A stretch of DNA of 64,000 nucleotides, from assembly GCA_963748985.1 (NCBI GenBank), contig CAVVKQ010000003.1, positions 14,408-78,407 of the forward strand. The letters run 5' to 3'. Below the pieces are notes generated by a model. It did no database searches. It saw only the letters and a program-made list of their open reading frames with translations, and was not told the origin of the DNA. This document shows positions 17,152 to 25,750 of this stretch, in pieces. A program made the translations under genes and the position numbers. This stretch comes from RPQJ01 sp963748985 (GTDB lineage Bacteria > Pseudomonadota > Gammaproteobacteria > Steroidobacterales > Steroidobacteraceae). The first letter of the stretch is position 1, and each line of letters starts with the position of its first letter.

Positions 17152-18370
17152 ATGGCCGAACTTGCCGTAACCAAGCAGATGACCTTCCTCTGGGAAGGCA
17201 AGGACAAGAAGGGCAATCGCGTCAAGGGACGCGGCCTGGCGCGTGACGAGATGGAGATTCGCTCCGACCTGCGCAAGCAGGGGATCGCCGCGACCAGGGT
17301 CCGCAAGGAATCCAAGCTCTTCAAGAGCGACGGCAAGGTCACCGCCGAGGACATCGCTCTTTTCGCCCGTCAGCTCGCCACGATGCTCAACGCCGGCATC
17401 CCGATGGTGCAGTCCTTCGAGATCATCGGCGTCGGCAACGACAAGCCGGCGGTGCAGAAGCTCGTGCTCTCGATCAAGAGCGACATCGAGACCGGCAACT
17501 CGCTGCACCAGGCCCTCGCCAAGCATCCACTGTACTTCGATGACCTGTTCGTGAACCTGGTCGAAGCCGGCGAGCACGCAGGTGCGCTCGAGACGGTTCT
17601 CGAGAAGATTGCAACCTACAAGGAAAAGACCGAGGCCCTGAAGAAGAAGATCAAGAAGGCGCTGTTCTATCCGGCTGCCGTGCTGGCGGTTGCGGTCATC
17701 GTTACGGTCATCCTGCTGCTCTTCGTGATTCCTCAGTTCGAAAGCCTGTTCAGAGGGTTTTGGCGCGGACCTGCCGGCTTTCACCCAGTTCGTCGTCAAC
17801 ATGTCGCGCTGGATGCAGTCGAAAGGCTGGATGCTGCTGATCTTCGTGGTAGTCGCCGTATTCGTGTTCAGCTATTTCTACAAGCGTTCACGGCCAATGC
17901 GGCAATTCATCGACAAGATGTCGCTGCAGATCCCGGTGATCGGACCCATCCTGAAGAAGTCAGCCATCGCGCGCTATGCGCGCACGCTCGCAACGATGTT
18001 CGGCGCCGGCGTGCCGCTGGTCGAGGCTATGAAGTCCGTCGCAGGCGCCACCGGCAACATCATCTACCAGGACGCCGTGCTGAGAATGCGCGACGAGATC
18101 GCCACGGGCATGCGCATGCAGCGCGCGATGGAGAACACGGGTCTCTTCCCGAACATGGTCGTGCAGATGATCGCAGTCGGCGAGGAGTCGGGTTCGCTGG
18201 ACGAGATGGCGAGCAAGGTCGCGGACTTCTACGAAGCCGACGTCGACGCCGCCGTCGACGCACTGAGCAGCCTGCTCGAACCGATGATCATGGTCATCCT
18301 CGGCGTGCTGGTCGGCGGCATGGTCGTGGCAATGTACCTGCCGATTTTCAAGCTCGGCGCAGTGATCTGA
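17152..18370 (+). CDS. pilC: Type IV pilus inner-membrane platform protein PilC, frame disrupted
   Basis: The N-terminal half runs through VKGRGLARDEMEIRSDLRKQ and the first GspF domain (FARQLATMLNAGIPMVQSFE), to the membrane segment ending FVIPQFESLF. The second half (FGADLPAFTQFVVNMSRWMQ, a second GspF domain, AIARYARTLATMFGAGVPLVEA, and the C-terminal membrane segment) is in the +1 frame. Deleting one G of GGG at 17755-17757 restores a single 405-residue protein, the usual PilC length. PilC is the membrane rotor on which PilB acts. As with pilA, a one-base excess in a G run suggests possible sequencing error. Ends 38 bases before an intrinsic terminator. Confidence 0.9.
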
Positions 18371-18407
18371 CGCACGCGCCGCGCCATCGCGGATGAGATC
18401 GCCGAAG

Positions 18408-18431
18408 ACGCCGCGCCCTGCGCGGCGTTTT
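18408..18431 (+). terminator. Intrinsic terminator between pilC and pilD
   Basis: A perfect 8-base stem, ACGCCGCG-CCCTG-CGCGGCGT, followed by TTT. It sits in the 80-base pilC-pilD gap, so pilD and the following genes probably have their own promoter or rely on read-through. Confidence 0.75.
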
Positions 18432-18450
18432 CACATAGGTAAATGCACGA

Positions 18451-19386
18451 ATGACCGAGCTTGCTGAAATTCTCGCGTCGACGCCCTGGTTGCTGGCCGC
18501 TTGCGTATTCCTCGTCAGCCTGCTCGTCGGCAGCTTCCTGAACGTCGTCATCCACCGCGTGCCGATCATGCTCGAACGCGAGTGGAAGGCGCAGGCGCGG
18601 GAGATGCTCGTGGAACCCGGACGCGCCGACGAAAGCGGCACGGTCGACAGTCGGACCGACCAGTCCCCGGAACGCTACAACCTCCTCGTCCCCCGCTCCC
18701 GCTGCCCCAGGTGCAACGCTGAAATCACGGCTTTGCAGAACATCCCGGTGATCAGCTGGCTGCTGCTCGGCGGGAAGTGTGCGAGTTGCCGCGCTTCGAT
18801 TTCCGTCCGCTATCCGATCGTCGAGTTCGCCACGGCAGTGCTGTCGGCCGCGGTCGCGATGCACTTTGGCTGGCACTGGCAGACGCTCGCGGCGCTCTTG
18901 TTCACCTGGGCCCTGGTCTCCCTGACGGTGATCGACCTCGATCACACGCTCCTGCCCGACGTCATTACGATTCCGCTGCTGTGGCTCGGCCTGGTGCTGA
19001 GCCTTTTCTGGCATGCGGGTCTCACCGCAACCGCTCCGACGGATCCGTCCTCTGCGATCCTTGGCGCTGTCTGCGGCTACCTGATCCTCTGGACCGTGTA
19101 CTGGGCCTTCAAGCTCGCCACGGGCAAGGACGGCATGGGCTACGGCGATTTCAAGCTGCTCGGCGCGCTCGGGGCGTGGATGGGCTGGCAGATGCTGCCG
19201 CTGATCCTGCTGCTCTCTGCGCTCACCGGCGCCGTCATTGGAGTCGCGTTGATCGTGCTCCGCGGCCGGGACCGCAACGTGCCCATCCCCTTCGGCCCTT
19301 ACCTCGCGGCGGCTGGCTGGATCGCGCTGATGTGGGGGCCGCAGATCATGGGCGGCTACCTGACGTTGACCGGCCTGCGGCACTGA
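18451..19386 (+). CDS. pilD: Prepilin peptidase / N-methyltransferase PilD
   Basis: A 311-residue polytopic membrane protease. The cytoplasmic zinc site is intact: CPRCNAEI and CASCRASISVRYP. The two catalytic aspartates lie in VIDLDHTLLPDV and in the GxGD motif GMGYGDFKLLGALGAWMGW. It cleaves the PilA leader after Gly and methylates the new Phe, and may serve type II secretion too. About eight membrane helices are visible. Follows the terminator at 18408-18431; coaE starts 8 bases after its stop. Confidence 0.95.
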   Translation: MTELAEILASTPWLLAACVFLVSLLVGSFLNVVIHRVPIMLEREWKAQAREMLVEPGRADESGTVDSRTDQSPERYNLLVPRSRCPRCNAEITALQNIPVISWLLLGGKCASCRASISVRYPIVEFATAVLSAAVAMHFGWHWQTLAALLFTWALVSLTVIDLDHTLLPDVITIPLLWLGLVLSLFWHAGLTATAPTDPSSAILGAVCGYLILWTVYWAFKLATGKDGMGYGDFKLLGALGAWMGWQMLPLILLLSALTGAVIGVALIVLRGRDRNVPIPFGPYLAAAGWIALMWGPQIMGGYLTLTGLRH

Positions 19387-19394
19387 CCACCCTC

Positions 19395-20075
19395 GTGACG
19401 CCGACGGCACCACAGTCCACTTCCCGACCCTTCCGCGTCGCCCTCACCGGCGGCATTGCAAGCGGCAAGTCCACCGTCGCCAATCTGTTCGCGGCCCACG
19501 GCGTGCCGTTGATCGACACCGACCTCATCGCCCGCGAGGTCGTCGAGCCCGGCCAGCCTGCGCTGACCGCTGTCGCACAGGCCTTTGGCAGTGAGGTACT
19601 CGGCCCCGACGGCAGGCTCGACCGGCGTCGGCTGCGCGCGATCGTCTTCAGCGACGCAACGGCACGCGCCCGGCTCGAGGCGATCCTGCATCCGGCCATT
19701 CGCGCCGCAATGGAGCGCCAGTCGGTTGCCGCGGCACAGGCCGGGCCCTACCAGATACTCGTGATTCCGCTGCTGGCCGAGGGTGGCCGACGCGACCATG
19801 TCGACCGCGTCCTGGTCGTGGACGCGCCGGAGTCCGTGCAGGTCGAACGGCTCATGGCACGGGACGCGGTGACCCGGGAACAGGCGGAAGCATCGCTCCA
19901 GGCCCAGGCGTCGCGTGCGACGAGACTGGACATGGCCGACGACGTGGTGACGAACACGGTGCAGATCGAGGACCTGCGCGACCAGGTCGCAGCGCTGCAC
20001 GAACGATATGTGAAGTTGGCCGCGGCACGCAGGGAACGCCCGGTTGTGCCGCCAAACGGCCATGCCGCACAATAG
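19395..20075 (+). CDS. coaE: Dephospho-CoA kinase
   Basis: A 226-residue P-loop kinase that phosphorylates the ribose 3'-OH of dephospho-CoA, the last step of CoA synthesis. P-loop TGGIASGKSTVAN near residue 16, followed by the LIDTDLIAREVV substrate loop, the LEAILHPAI segment and a LID-like MARDAVTREQAEASLQAQ. The start is taken as GTG at 19395, the first reasonable start after pilD; CTG at 19383 is the only other upstream option. Standard neighbour of pilD in gammaproteobacteria. Confidence 0.93.
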   Translation: MTPTAPQSTSRPFRVALTGGIASGKSTVANLFAAHGVPLIDTDLIAREVVEPGQPALTAVAQAFGSEVLGPDGRLDRRRLRAIVFSDATARARLEAILHPAIRAAMERQSVAAAQAGPYQILVIPLLAEGGRRDHVDRVLVVDAPESVQVERLMARDAVTREQAEASLQAQASRATRLDMADDVVTNTVQIEDLRDQVAALHERYVKLAAARRERPVVPPNGHAAQ

Positions 20076-20081
20076 TCGACC

Positions 20082-20888
20082 ATGAACTCAACCGAGGCCG
20101 CAGTGCCCACCACGGATGCGGCGACCCGCGTCGTCGCGTACGAACAGCCGCTGAACGAGCGGATGCGCAACTTCCTGCGCCTCGATTTCCTTTACCAGCA
20201 GGCCGTGCACCATCACACCCTGCCCGATCCCTGGTCCACGCGGGCCGCGGTCAGTTCGTTGCTCGAGATCCTCGCGATCACGCAGCGAGGCGACATCCGC
20301 AGCGAGGTGCTGAAGGAACTCGAGCGGCAGATGCACCATTTGTCAGCCTTCAGCTCGCGACCGGGCGTCGACTCCGCGCGACTCAAGCTGCTGTTGACGA
20401 AACTGCACCGGATGCGCGAGGAACTCAGCTCGGTCGGCGCGCTCTTCATGCAGAAACTGCGCGACTCCGAGTTCCTCAACGCGATCAAGCACCGCAGCAC
20501 GATTCCCGGCGGCACCTGCGAGTTCGACCTGCCCGACTACACCCACTGGCTCAACCAGCCGGACGAAATCCGCGGCGCGGACTTCGCGAACTGGCTGGCG
20601 GTGATTCGTCCGCTCGGCGACTCGATCTCCGAGCTGCTCTGGATGACGCGCGAGCAAGGCAAGACGCGTCGCGAAGTCGCAAACAATGGCGTTTATCACC
20701 TGACGCTCGAGCGCGACGTGCCCGTACAGCTGATCCGCATCTTGTTGCCGCGGGGCACCGACATCTACCCGGAGATCAGCGGCAGCCACTACCGGGTCAG
20801 CATCCGCTTCCTCTCCTGGCAGGACGCGGGCACGAATCCCGTGCAGATGACGGGCGAGGTCCCGTTCATGCTCGCGCTCTGCACCTGA
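20082..20888 (+). CDS. zapD: Cell division protein ZapD (YacF)
   Basis: A 268-residue cytoplasmic protein that bundles FtsZ filaments at the Z ring. Family hallmarks: YEQPLNERMRNFLRLDFLY at the N-terminus, the helical half (LLEILAITQRGDIRSEVLKE), IPGGTCEFDLPDYTHWLNQP, and the beta-rich C-terminal half ending VRFLSWQ-like (IRFLSWQDAG) and VPFMLALC. It starts 6 bases after coaE and precedes yacG, the usual coaE-zapD-yacG order. Its partner ftsZ is in the same window, at 37.2 kb. Confidence 0.94.
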   Translation: MNSTEAAVPTTDAATRVVAYEQPLNERMRNFLRLDFLYQQAVHHHTLPDPWSTRAAVSSLLEILAITQRGDIRSEVLKELERQMHHLSAFSSRPGVDSARLKLLLTKLHRMREELSSVGALFMQKLRDSEFLNAIKHRSTIPGGTCEFDLPDYTHWLNQPDEIRGADFANWLAVIRPLGDSISELLWMTREQGKTRREVANNGVYHLTLERDVPVQLIRILLPRGTDIYPEISGSHYRVSIRFLSWQDAGTNPVQMTGEVPFMLALCT

Positions 20889-20917
20889 CCACGGGCTCCA
20901 GGCGCGAGCAGGCCGTC

Positions 20918-21121
20918 ATGCCGACGTTTCCGTGTCCCACGTGCCAACGCCCGGTGGAGTGGTCCGACGCAGCGCGTTGGCGCCCGTTCTGCAGCGAGCG
21001 CTGCCGGCTGATCGACCTCGGCGCGTGGATGACTGAAAAGCACGCGATTGCCGGCGAGGAGATCTCGCCGGACGACGTCCAGCCCGCGAAGGACGAACCC
21101 GACGATCCTCCGCGACACTGA
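20918..21121 (+). CDS. yacG: DNA gyrase inhibitor YacG (small zinc protein)
   Basis: 67 residues with the YacG zinc-binding pattern: FPCPTCQRPVEW and RPFCSERCRLIDLGAW, plus an acidic C-terminus. In E. coli YacG binds GyrB and inhibits gyrase. Length and cysteine spacing are normal; it follows zapD by 29 bases. Confidence 0.93.
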   Translation: MPTFPCPTCQRPVEWSDAARWRPFCSERCRLIDLGAWMTEKHAIAGEEISPDDVQPAKDEPDDPPRH

Positions 21122-21139
21122 AGAAGCGCAGAAATTTCC

Positions 21140-21817
21140 ATGGATCCCGACTTCTGGCATCAACGCTGGCAAGCCCGTCAGATCGGATTTCACCAGTCCG
21201 CGCCGCATCCATTCCTCGAACGCTGGTGGCCCTCGCTCGATGCAGCGGCCGGCTCGCGCGTCTACGTGCCGCTCTGCGGCAAGAGCCTGGACATGGTGTG
21301 GTTGTCGGTGCGTGGCTACCGCGTCGTCGGCTCCGAGCTGAGCTCGCTCGCAGTCGAGGAGTTCTTCGGCGAGCAGCAGCGGACCGACGTGCAGATCGAA
21401 CAGCACGGCTCGTTCCACTGGCATCGATCCGGCGCGTTCGAGATTTTCGAGGGTGATGCGCTGCAACTCACGCCCGAGCTGCTCGGCCCGGTACAGGCCG
21501 CCTACGATCGAGCTGCGCTCGTCGCTCTGCCGCCCTCGATGCGCGAGCGCTACGCGCAGCATTTCGCCACGTTGATGCCGGCAGGCAGTCGCACGCTGCT
21601 CATCGCGTTCGAGTACGAGCAGGCGATCAAGGACGGCCCGCCCTTCTCCGTCGAACCCGACGAGGTGCAGAGGTTGTACGGCGATTTCTTCCGGGTCGAG
21701 GAACTCGAACGCGTCGACATCATCGGCGAAAGCCCGAAGTTTGCCGCGTCCGGCCTCGACGCGCTGCACGAAGTGGCTTATTCACTGACCCGCGCTCCGC
21801 GCGCCATCTCCCGCTGA
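21140..21817 (+). CDS. tpm: Thiopurine S-methyltransferase (Tpm) family protein
   Basis: A 225-residue SAM-dependent methyltransferase. FWHQRWQARQIGFHQ at the N-terminus, the SAM motif VYVPLCGKSLDMVWLSVRGYRVVGSELS, YDRAALVALPPSMRERYAQH and the C-terminal PKFAASGLDALHEVAYSL all match bacterial Tpm, which methylates thiopurines and detoxifies selenite/tellurite. 18 bases after yacG, so it may belong to the same transcript. A long hairpin in its 3' region begins 45 bases after the stop. Confidence 0.93.
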   Translation: MDPDFWHQRWQARQIGFHQSAPHPFLERWWPSLDAAAGSRVYVPLCGKSLDMVWLSVRGYRVVGSELSSLAVEEFFGEQQRTDVQIEQHGSFHWHRSGAFEIFEGDALQLTPELLGPVQAAYDRAALVALPPSMRERYAQHFATLMPAGSRTLLIAFEYEQAIKDGPPFSVEPDEVQRLYGDFFRVEELERVDIIGESPKFAASGLDALHEVAYSLTRAPRAISR

Positions 21818-21862
21818 GCAGGCCACGCAGCGATGCGGCGGGTCGGGCGCCGGTGGTTGCAG

Positions 21863-21936
21863 GCGATTGATCCGGGACCTTCCCCCGAGCTTGGAAAGGC
21901 AGACACGCGCTCGGGGGAAGGTCCCGGATCAACCGC
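21863..21936 (+). repeat. Long hairpin A with conserved 16-base loop (3' of tpm)
   Basis: Two 28-base arms (21863-21890 and 21909-21936, one mismatch) enclose an 18-base loop containing GGAAAGGCAGACACGC. The same loop recurs in hairpin B at 22120-22193 on the opposite strand, while the stems differ in sequence but remain paired. Hairpin A lies in the sense orientation downstream of tpm. It may be a terminator, a REP/BIME-like element or a structured 3'-UTR motif; I do not recognise the family. Confidence 0.85.
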
Positions 21937-22071
21937 TCGCGAGACGGCGCATGTAGCCTGATACGACGGGGGAGCCGACTCAGCGAGAAATGTCGGCGGT
22001 GTTCGCAGCGTCATTCGGGGCACTACCGCTGGAAGCTGCGTTCCGATGCGCTCAACGCTGCATGCGCCGTG

Positions 22072-22101
22072 CGACCTTTTCCGCTGCTGCGGAAAAGTCG
22101 T
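22072..22101. terminator. Hairpin downstream of mutT
   Basis: CGACCTTTTCCGC and GCGGAAAAGTCG pair around TGCT. It lies between hairpins A and B in the 439-base gap between convergent tpm and mutT. The A/T-rich stem could act as a terminator for minus-strand transcription from mutT. The rest of this gap (21937-22071, 22194-22256) shows no gene. Confidence 0.45.
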
Positions 22102-22119
22102 TCAGGCGCCGCCTCACAA

Positions 22120-22193
22120 GCGGTCGATCCGGTCGTCTCTTCCCGGCGCGTGTCTGCCTTTCCAGCTCGCGGAGAGAACGACCGGATCGGCCG
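22120..22193 (-). repeat. Long hairpin B with conserved 16-base loop (3' of mutT)
   Basis: On the minus strand the arms GCGGCCGATCCGGTCGT and ACGACCGGATCGACCGC, extended by CTCT/AGAG, enclose GAGCTGGAAAGGCAGACACGCGC, the loop of hairpin A. It is in the sense orientation 63 bases downstream of mutT. Compared with A, stem bases have changed in a paired fashion, for example GGGACC/GGTCCC against GGTCGT/ACGACC. That indicates the structure is maintained. Confidence 0.85.
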
Positions 22194-22256
22194 CCTGCAG
22201 ACCCGCACGCGCTGCCTCGAGCATCGCGCTCGGCCGCTGCAGAACCGGATGACACA

Positions 22257-22646
22257 CTACCGCCGCGCCAGCGCCGCCACGATCGGCGCATCCGCCTCGA
22301 GAATGTCGTGCTCGCGCAGGCGCGACGGCTCGACCCATTCCAGCAGCTGCGCATCGAGCCCTCGTGGCTGACCCGACCACTCCTTGATCACCCACACGTC
22401 CAGCCAGATCGTCCGGCCCGGATAGACGGCGGCGTAGTACATCAGGCGTTCGGCATCCCCGGCCTCGATGCCGATTTCTTCCCGCAGTTCCCTGGCGATC
22501 GCAGCGTGCGCCGATTCATCGGCAGCGACCTTGCCGCCGGGAAACTCCCAGCGTCCGGCGAGTGACTTGCCAGTCGGCCGCTGCGCGATGAGTACGCGGC
22601 CACCGGCATCGAACACCAGCCCGGCGACAACCCACAGTTCCTGCAT
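22257..22646 (-). CDS. mutT: 8-oxo-dGTP diphosphatase MutT (Nudix hydrolase)
   Basis: A 129-residue Nudix protein starting MQELWVVAGLVFDAGGRVLI. The Nudix box runs GGKVAADESAHAAIARELREEIG, preceded by GRWEFPG, which is typical of MutT. It removes oxidised nucleotides from the dNTP pool. Located 48 bases downstream of secA on the same strand, the common secA-mutT arrangement. Confidence 0.93.
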   Translation of the reverse strand: MQELWVVAGLVFDAGGRVLIAQRPTGKSLAGRWEFPGGKVAADESAHAAIARELREEIGIEAGDAERLMYYAAVYPGRTIWLDVWVIKEWSGQPRGLDAQLLEWVEPSRLREHDILEADAPIVAALARR

Positions 22647-22694
22647 CGGTTGCCTTGGCCTCGTTGCGACGACGAAGGCGCCCGGACCTGGTGG

Positions 22695-25499
22695 TCAGAT
22701 CTGGCCGTGGCAGTGCTTGTATTTCTTGCCGGATCCGCACGGGCAAGGCTCATTGCGCCCCACCTTGCGCCCATCGCGCACGACCGTCTCGCCGCTCGGC
22801 GACGCCGGACCGGCCGCACGCGCTTCGCCCCCGCCGAATCCGCGGGCGAACCCGGAGCCGGCTGCAGGCCCGCCGCCCATGCCACTGCCCGCTGTCGCCG
22901 CGCCTTCCGCAGCGCCATCGCTGGCAATGACGGACTGCGGTGACACGTGTTGTGTCTGCAGCTGGCGAGCCATCTGCCGTTCACGCTCCCGCTCCTGCTC
23001 TTCGATCTCCGCTTCCGTCCGCACCTGCAGCCGCGACAGCAGCGAAACCGTGTCGTGCTTGATGCGGTCGAGCAGCGCGCCAAAGAGTTCGAACGCCTCG
23101 CGCTTGTACTCCTGCTTGGGGTTCTTCTGCGCGTAGGCACGCAGGTGGATGCCCTGCCGCAGGTAATCCATCGCCGCGAGATGATCGCGCCAGTGACGAT
23201 CCAGTTCCTGCAGCATCACGGCCTTCTCGAGGTGACGCATCACCGGCGCGCCTACGGCAGCGACCTTGGCCTCGTATGCGTCCTCGACGGCCTTCACTAC
23301 GCGGTCGCGCAAGCCGGCTTCGGCGATTTCGTGGTCGGCAGTGAGCCAGGCCTTCGGATCGATCGGGGTGACGAAGTCACGTTCGATCGCGTCCTTGAGG
23401 TCGTCGAGTTTCCACTCCTCTTCGGGACTCTCGCGCGGCACGAACTGGTCGATCAGGTTGTTGACCACTTCGGCACGAATGCCCGTGACGGAATCGGAGA
23501 TGTCCTCCGCCGCCATGATCTCGGTACGCTGCTGGTAGATGACCTTGCGCTGGTCGTTGGCCACGTCGTCGTACTCGAGCAGGTTCTTGCGCAGGTCGAA
23601 GTTGTAGGCTTCGACCTTGCGTTGCGCGCGCTCGATCTGGCGCGACAGCATCTTGCTTTCGATGACCTCGCCTTCCTTCATGCCGGCTGTGGTCAGCCAG
23701 CGCTTGGTGCGCTCCGGGTCGCCGAAAATGCGCATCAGGCTGTCTTCGAGCGACAGGTAGAACCGGCTCGAGCCCGGGTCGCCCTGGCGGCCTGATCGAC
23801 CGCGCAACTGGTTGTCGATGCGGCGCGATTCGTGACGCTCGGTGCCGATGATGTGCAGGCCGCCCGACGCGATCACCTGCGCGTGCCGGCGCTTCCAGTC
23901 TTCCTCGACCGCGGCGCGCGCGGCGGCGTCCGTCGCGTCGATCTCCAGCAGCTCTGTCTTGAGGCTGCCGCCGAGCACGATGTCCGTGCCGCGGCCGGCC
24001 ATGTTGGTGGCGATCGTCACGGTGCCGGAACGTCCAGCCTGCGACACGATGGTCGCCTCGCGGTCGTGCTGCTTCGCGTTCAGCACGTTGTGATCGATGC
24101 CCTTCTGCTTCAGCAGGCCCGAGAGCAGCTCCGAGGTTTCGACCGAGGTGGTGCCGACGAGGGCCGGTTGGCCGCGCTTAACGCATTCGCGGATGTCGTC
24201 GATGATCGCTTCGTACTTGTCTTTCTGCGTCAGGTAGACGAGGTCCGCCGCGTCGTCGCGGATCATCGGCCGGTGCGTCGGAATCACGACCACTTCGAGG
24301 CCGTAAATCTGCTGGAACTCGAAGGCCTCGGTGTCGGCCGTGCCGGTCATGCCCGACAACTTGCCGTACATGCGGAAGAAGTTCTGGAACGTGATCGAGG
24401 CAACCGTCTGGTTTTCCTCGCGCACGGTCACGCCCTCCTTCGCCTCCACGGACTGGTGCAGGCCATCGGACCAGCGGCGGCCCGGCATCGTGCGCCCCGT
24501 GAACTCGTCGACGATGATGACTTCGCCGTTGCGGACGATGTACTCGACGTCCTTGCGGTACAGCGCGTGCGCGCGCAGCGCGGCGTTGAGGTGATGCATC
24601 AGCCGGATGTTGGCCGGGTCGTAGAGGCTCTGCCCTTCCTGCAGCAACCCAGCCTCCAGGAAGAGGTCTTCGACGTGCTCGTGGCCCTGGTCGGAGAGAT
24701 GAACCTGTTTCGACTTTTCATCGGACCAGTAGTCGCCCTCGCCTTCCTCCGACTCCTGCTTCGAGAGACGCGGCACCAGCTCGTTGATCTTCATGTAGAG
24801 CTCGGTGCTCTCCTCGGCGGGGCCCGAGATGATCAACGGCGTGCGCGCTTCGTCGATGAGGATCGAGTCCACTTCGTCGACCACCGCGAACGCGAGCTCG
24901 CGCTGCATGCGGTCTTCAATGCGGAAGGACAGGTTGTCGCGCAGGTAGTCGAAACCGAATTCGTTGTTGGTGCCGTACGTGATGTCGGAGCCGTAGGCCG
25001 CGCGCTTCTCGTCGGGCATCAGGCCGGCCTTGACCACGCCGACGCTCATGCCGAGGAAGTTGTAGATCGGCGACATCCAGTCGGCGTCGCGCTGTGCGAG
25101 GTATTCGTTGACCGTAACGATGTGCGCGCCCTTGCCGGCCAGCGCGTTCAGGTACGCGGGCAGCGTGGCGACGAGCGTCTTGCCTTCGCCGGTGCGCATC
25201 TCGGCGATCTTGCCGTTGTTGAGCACCATGCCGCCGATCAGCTGCACGTCGAAGTGGCGCAGGCCGAGGGTGCGGCGCGAGGCTTCACGGACGACCGCGA
25301 ACGCTTCGGGCAGGAGGTCGTCGAGGGTCTTCCCGGCCGCGAGCTGCGCGCGGAACTGGACGGTCCTGCCAGCGAGGTCCGCATCGGACAGGGCCTGGAT
25401 AGCGGGCTCGAACGCGTTGATCTTCCTGACGAGGCCGTTGTACTGACTGACGAGCCGCTGGTTGCGGCTGCCGAAAATGCGGGTGAGCCAATTAGCCAC
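22695..25499 (-). CDS. secA: Preprotein translocase ATPase SecA
   Basis: 934 residues, full length. N-terminal DEAD motor with Walker A MRTGEGKTLVATLP, DEVDSILIDEARTPLIISGP, the preprotein-binding domain, IA2 with TNMAGRGTDIVLGG and QLRGRSGRQGDPGSSRFYLS, the helical scaffold, and the C-terminal zinc/SecB-binding motif CPCGSGKKYKHCHG. A Gly/Ala-rich linker precedes the zinc motif. It drives Sec-dependent export through SecYEG. Upstream is a heptad inverted repeat (25584-25747), so its promoter should lie in or below that element. Confidence 0.98.
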   Translation of the reverse strand: MANWLTRIFGSRNQRLVSQYNGLVRKINAFEPAIQALSDADLAGRTVQFRAQLAAGKTLDDLLPEAFAVVREASRRTLGLRHFDVQLIGGMVLNNGKIAEMRTGEGKTLVATLPAYLNALAGKGAHIVTVNEYLAQRDADWMSPIYNFLGMSVGVVKAGLMPDEKRAAYGSDITYGTNNEFGFDYLRDNLSFRIEDRMQRELAFAVVDEVDSILIDEARTPLIISGPAEESTELYMKINELVPRLSKQESEEGEGDYWSDEKSKQVHLSDQGHEHVEDLFLEAGLLQEGQSLYDPANIRLMHHLNAALRAHALYRKDVEYIVRNGEVIIVDEFTGRTMPGRRWSDGLHQSVEAKEGVTVREENQTVASITFQNFFRMYGKLSGMTGTADTEAFEFQQIYGLEVVVIPTHRPMIRDDAADLVYLTQKDKYEAIIDDIRECVKRGQPALVGTTSVETSELLSGLLKQKGIDHNVLNAKQHDREATIVSQAGRSGTVTIATNMAGRGTDIVLGGSLKTELLEIDATDAAARAAVEEDWKRRHAQVIASGGLHIIGTERHESRRIDNQLRGRSGRQGDPGSSRFYLSLEDSLMRIFGDPERTKRWLTTAGMKEGEVIESKMLSRQIERAQRKVEAYNFDLRKNLLEYDDVANDQRKVIYQQRTEIMAAEDISDSVTGIRAEVVNNLIDQFVPRESPEEEWKLDDLKDAIERDFVTPIDPKAWLTADHEIAEAGLRDRVVKAVEDAYEAKVAAVGAPVMRHLEKAVMLQELDRHWRDHLAAMDYLRQGIHLRAYAQKNPKQEYKREAFELFGALLDRIKHDTVSLLSRLQVRTEAEIEEQERERERQMARQLQTQHVSPQSVIASDGAAEGAATAGSGMGGGPAAGSGFARGFGGGEARAAGPASPSGETVVRDGRKVGRNEPCPCGSGKKYKHCHGQI

Positions 25500-25583
25500 T
25501 GGGGTTCCGGGCGATAAGCGATGGAAATAAAGGCGGAAATTCTACAGCACTGCCGTAGGTGAGGCGGCTCTCCGTAGATACAA

Positions 25584-25747
25584 GGGGTTAGGGGATAGGG
25601 GTTAGGGGTTAGTCGGAAAACCGCGAGCGCTGCGATTGGACAGCGGCGAGACCTCAGGGTTTCGGCGGCCGTTGGGCCGAGCGGACTTTGGAGAAGTGCA
25701 GGTGGGGTTGGGTTCCGACTAACCCCTAACCCCCAACCCCTATCCCC
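25584..25747. repeat. Heptad inverted-repeat element 1 (TTAGGGG type)
   Basis: Left arm 25584-25618 is built of seven-base steps (TTAGGGG, ATAGGGG) and ends in TTAGTCGGAA. Right arm 25713-25747 is the complementary version (TTCCGACTAACCCC and so on). About 94 bases of unrelated sequence separate the arms. It sits between the M23 peptidase stop and the secA start. The same arm recurs once at 38529-38563, and TAGTGAT-type relatives occur at 27106, 36111 and 54826. Confidence 0.9.
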
Positions 25748-25750
25748 TTT

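Noticed and set aside
15829..17802. A minus-strand frame of about 650 codons opposite pilB and pilC
   Set aside because: Shadow of pilB/pilC codon bias; no motif.
25584..25747. TTAGGGG-like repeats as eukaryotic telomere or contaminant sequence
   Set aside because: The units alternate TTAGGGG and ATAGGGG, occur in only four or so copies as inverted arms, and are embedded between bacterial genes at several loci.
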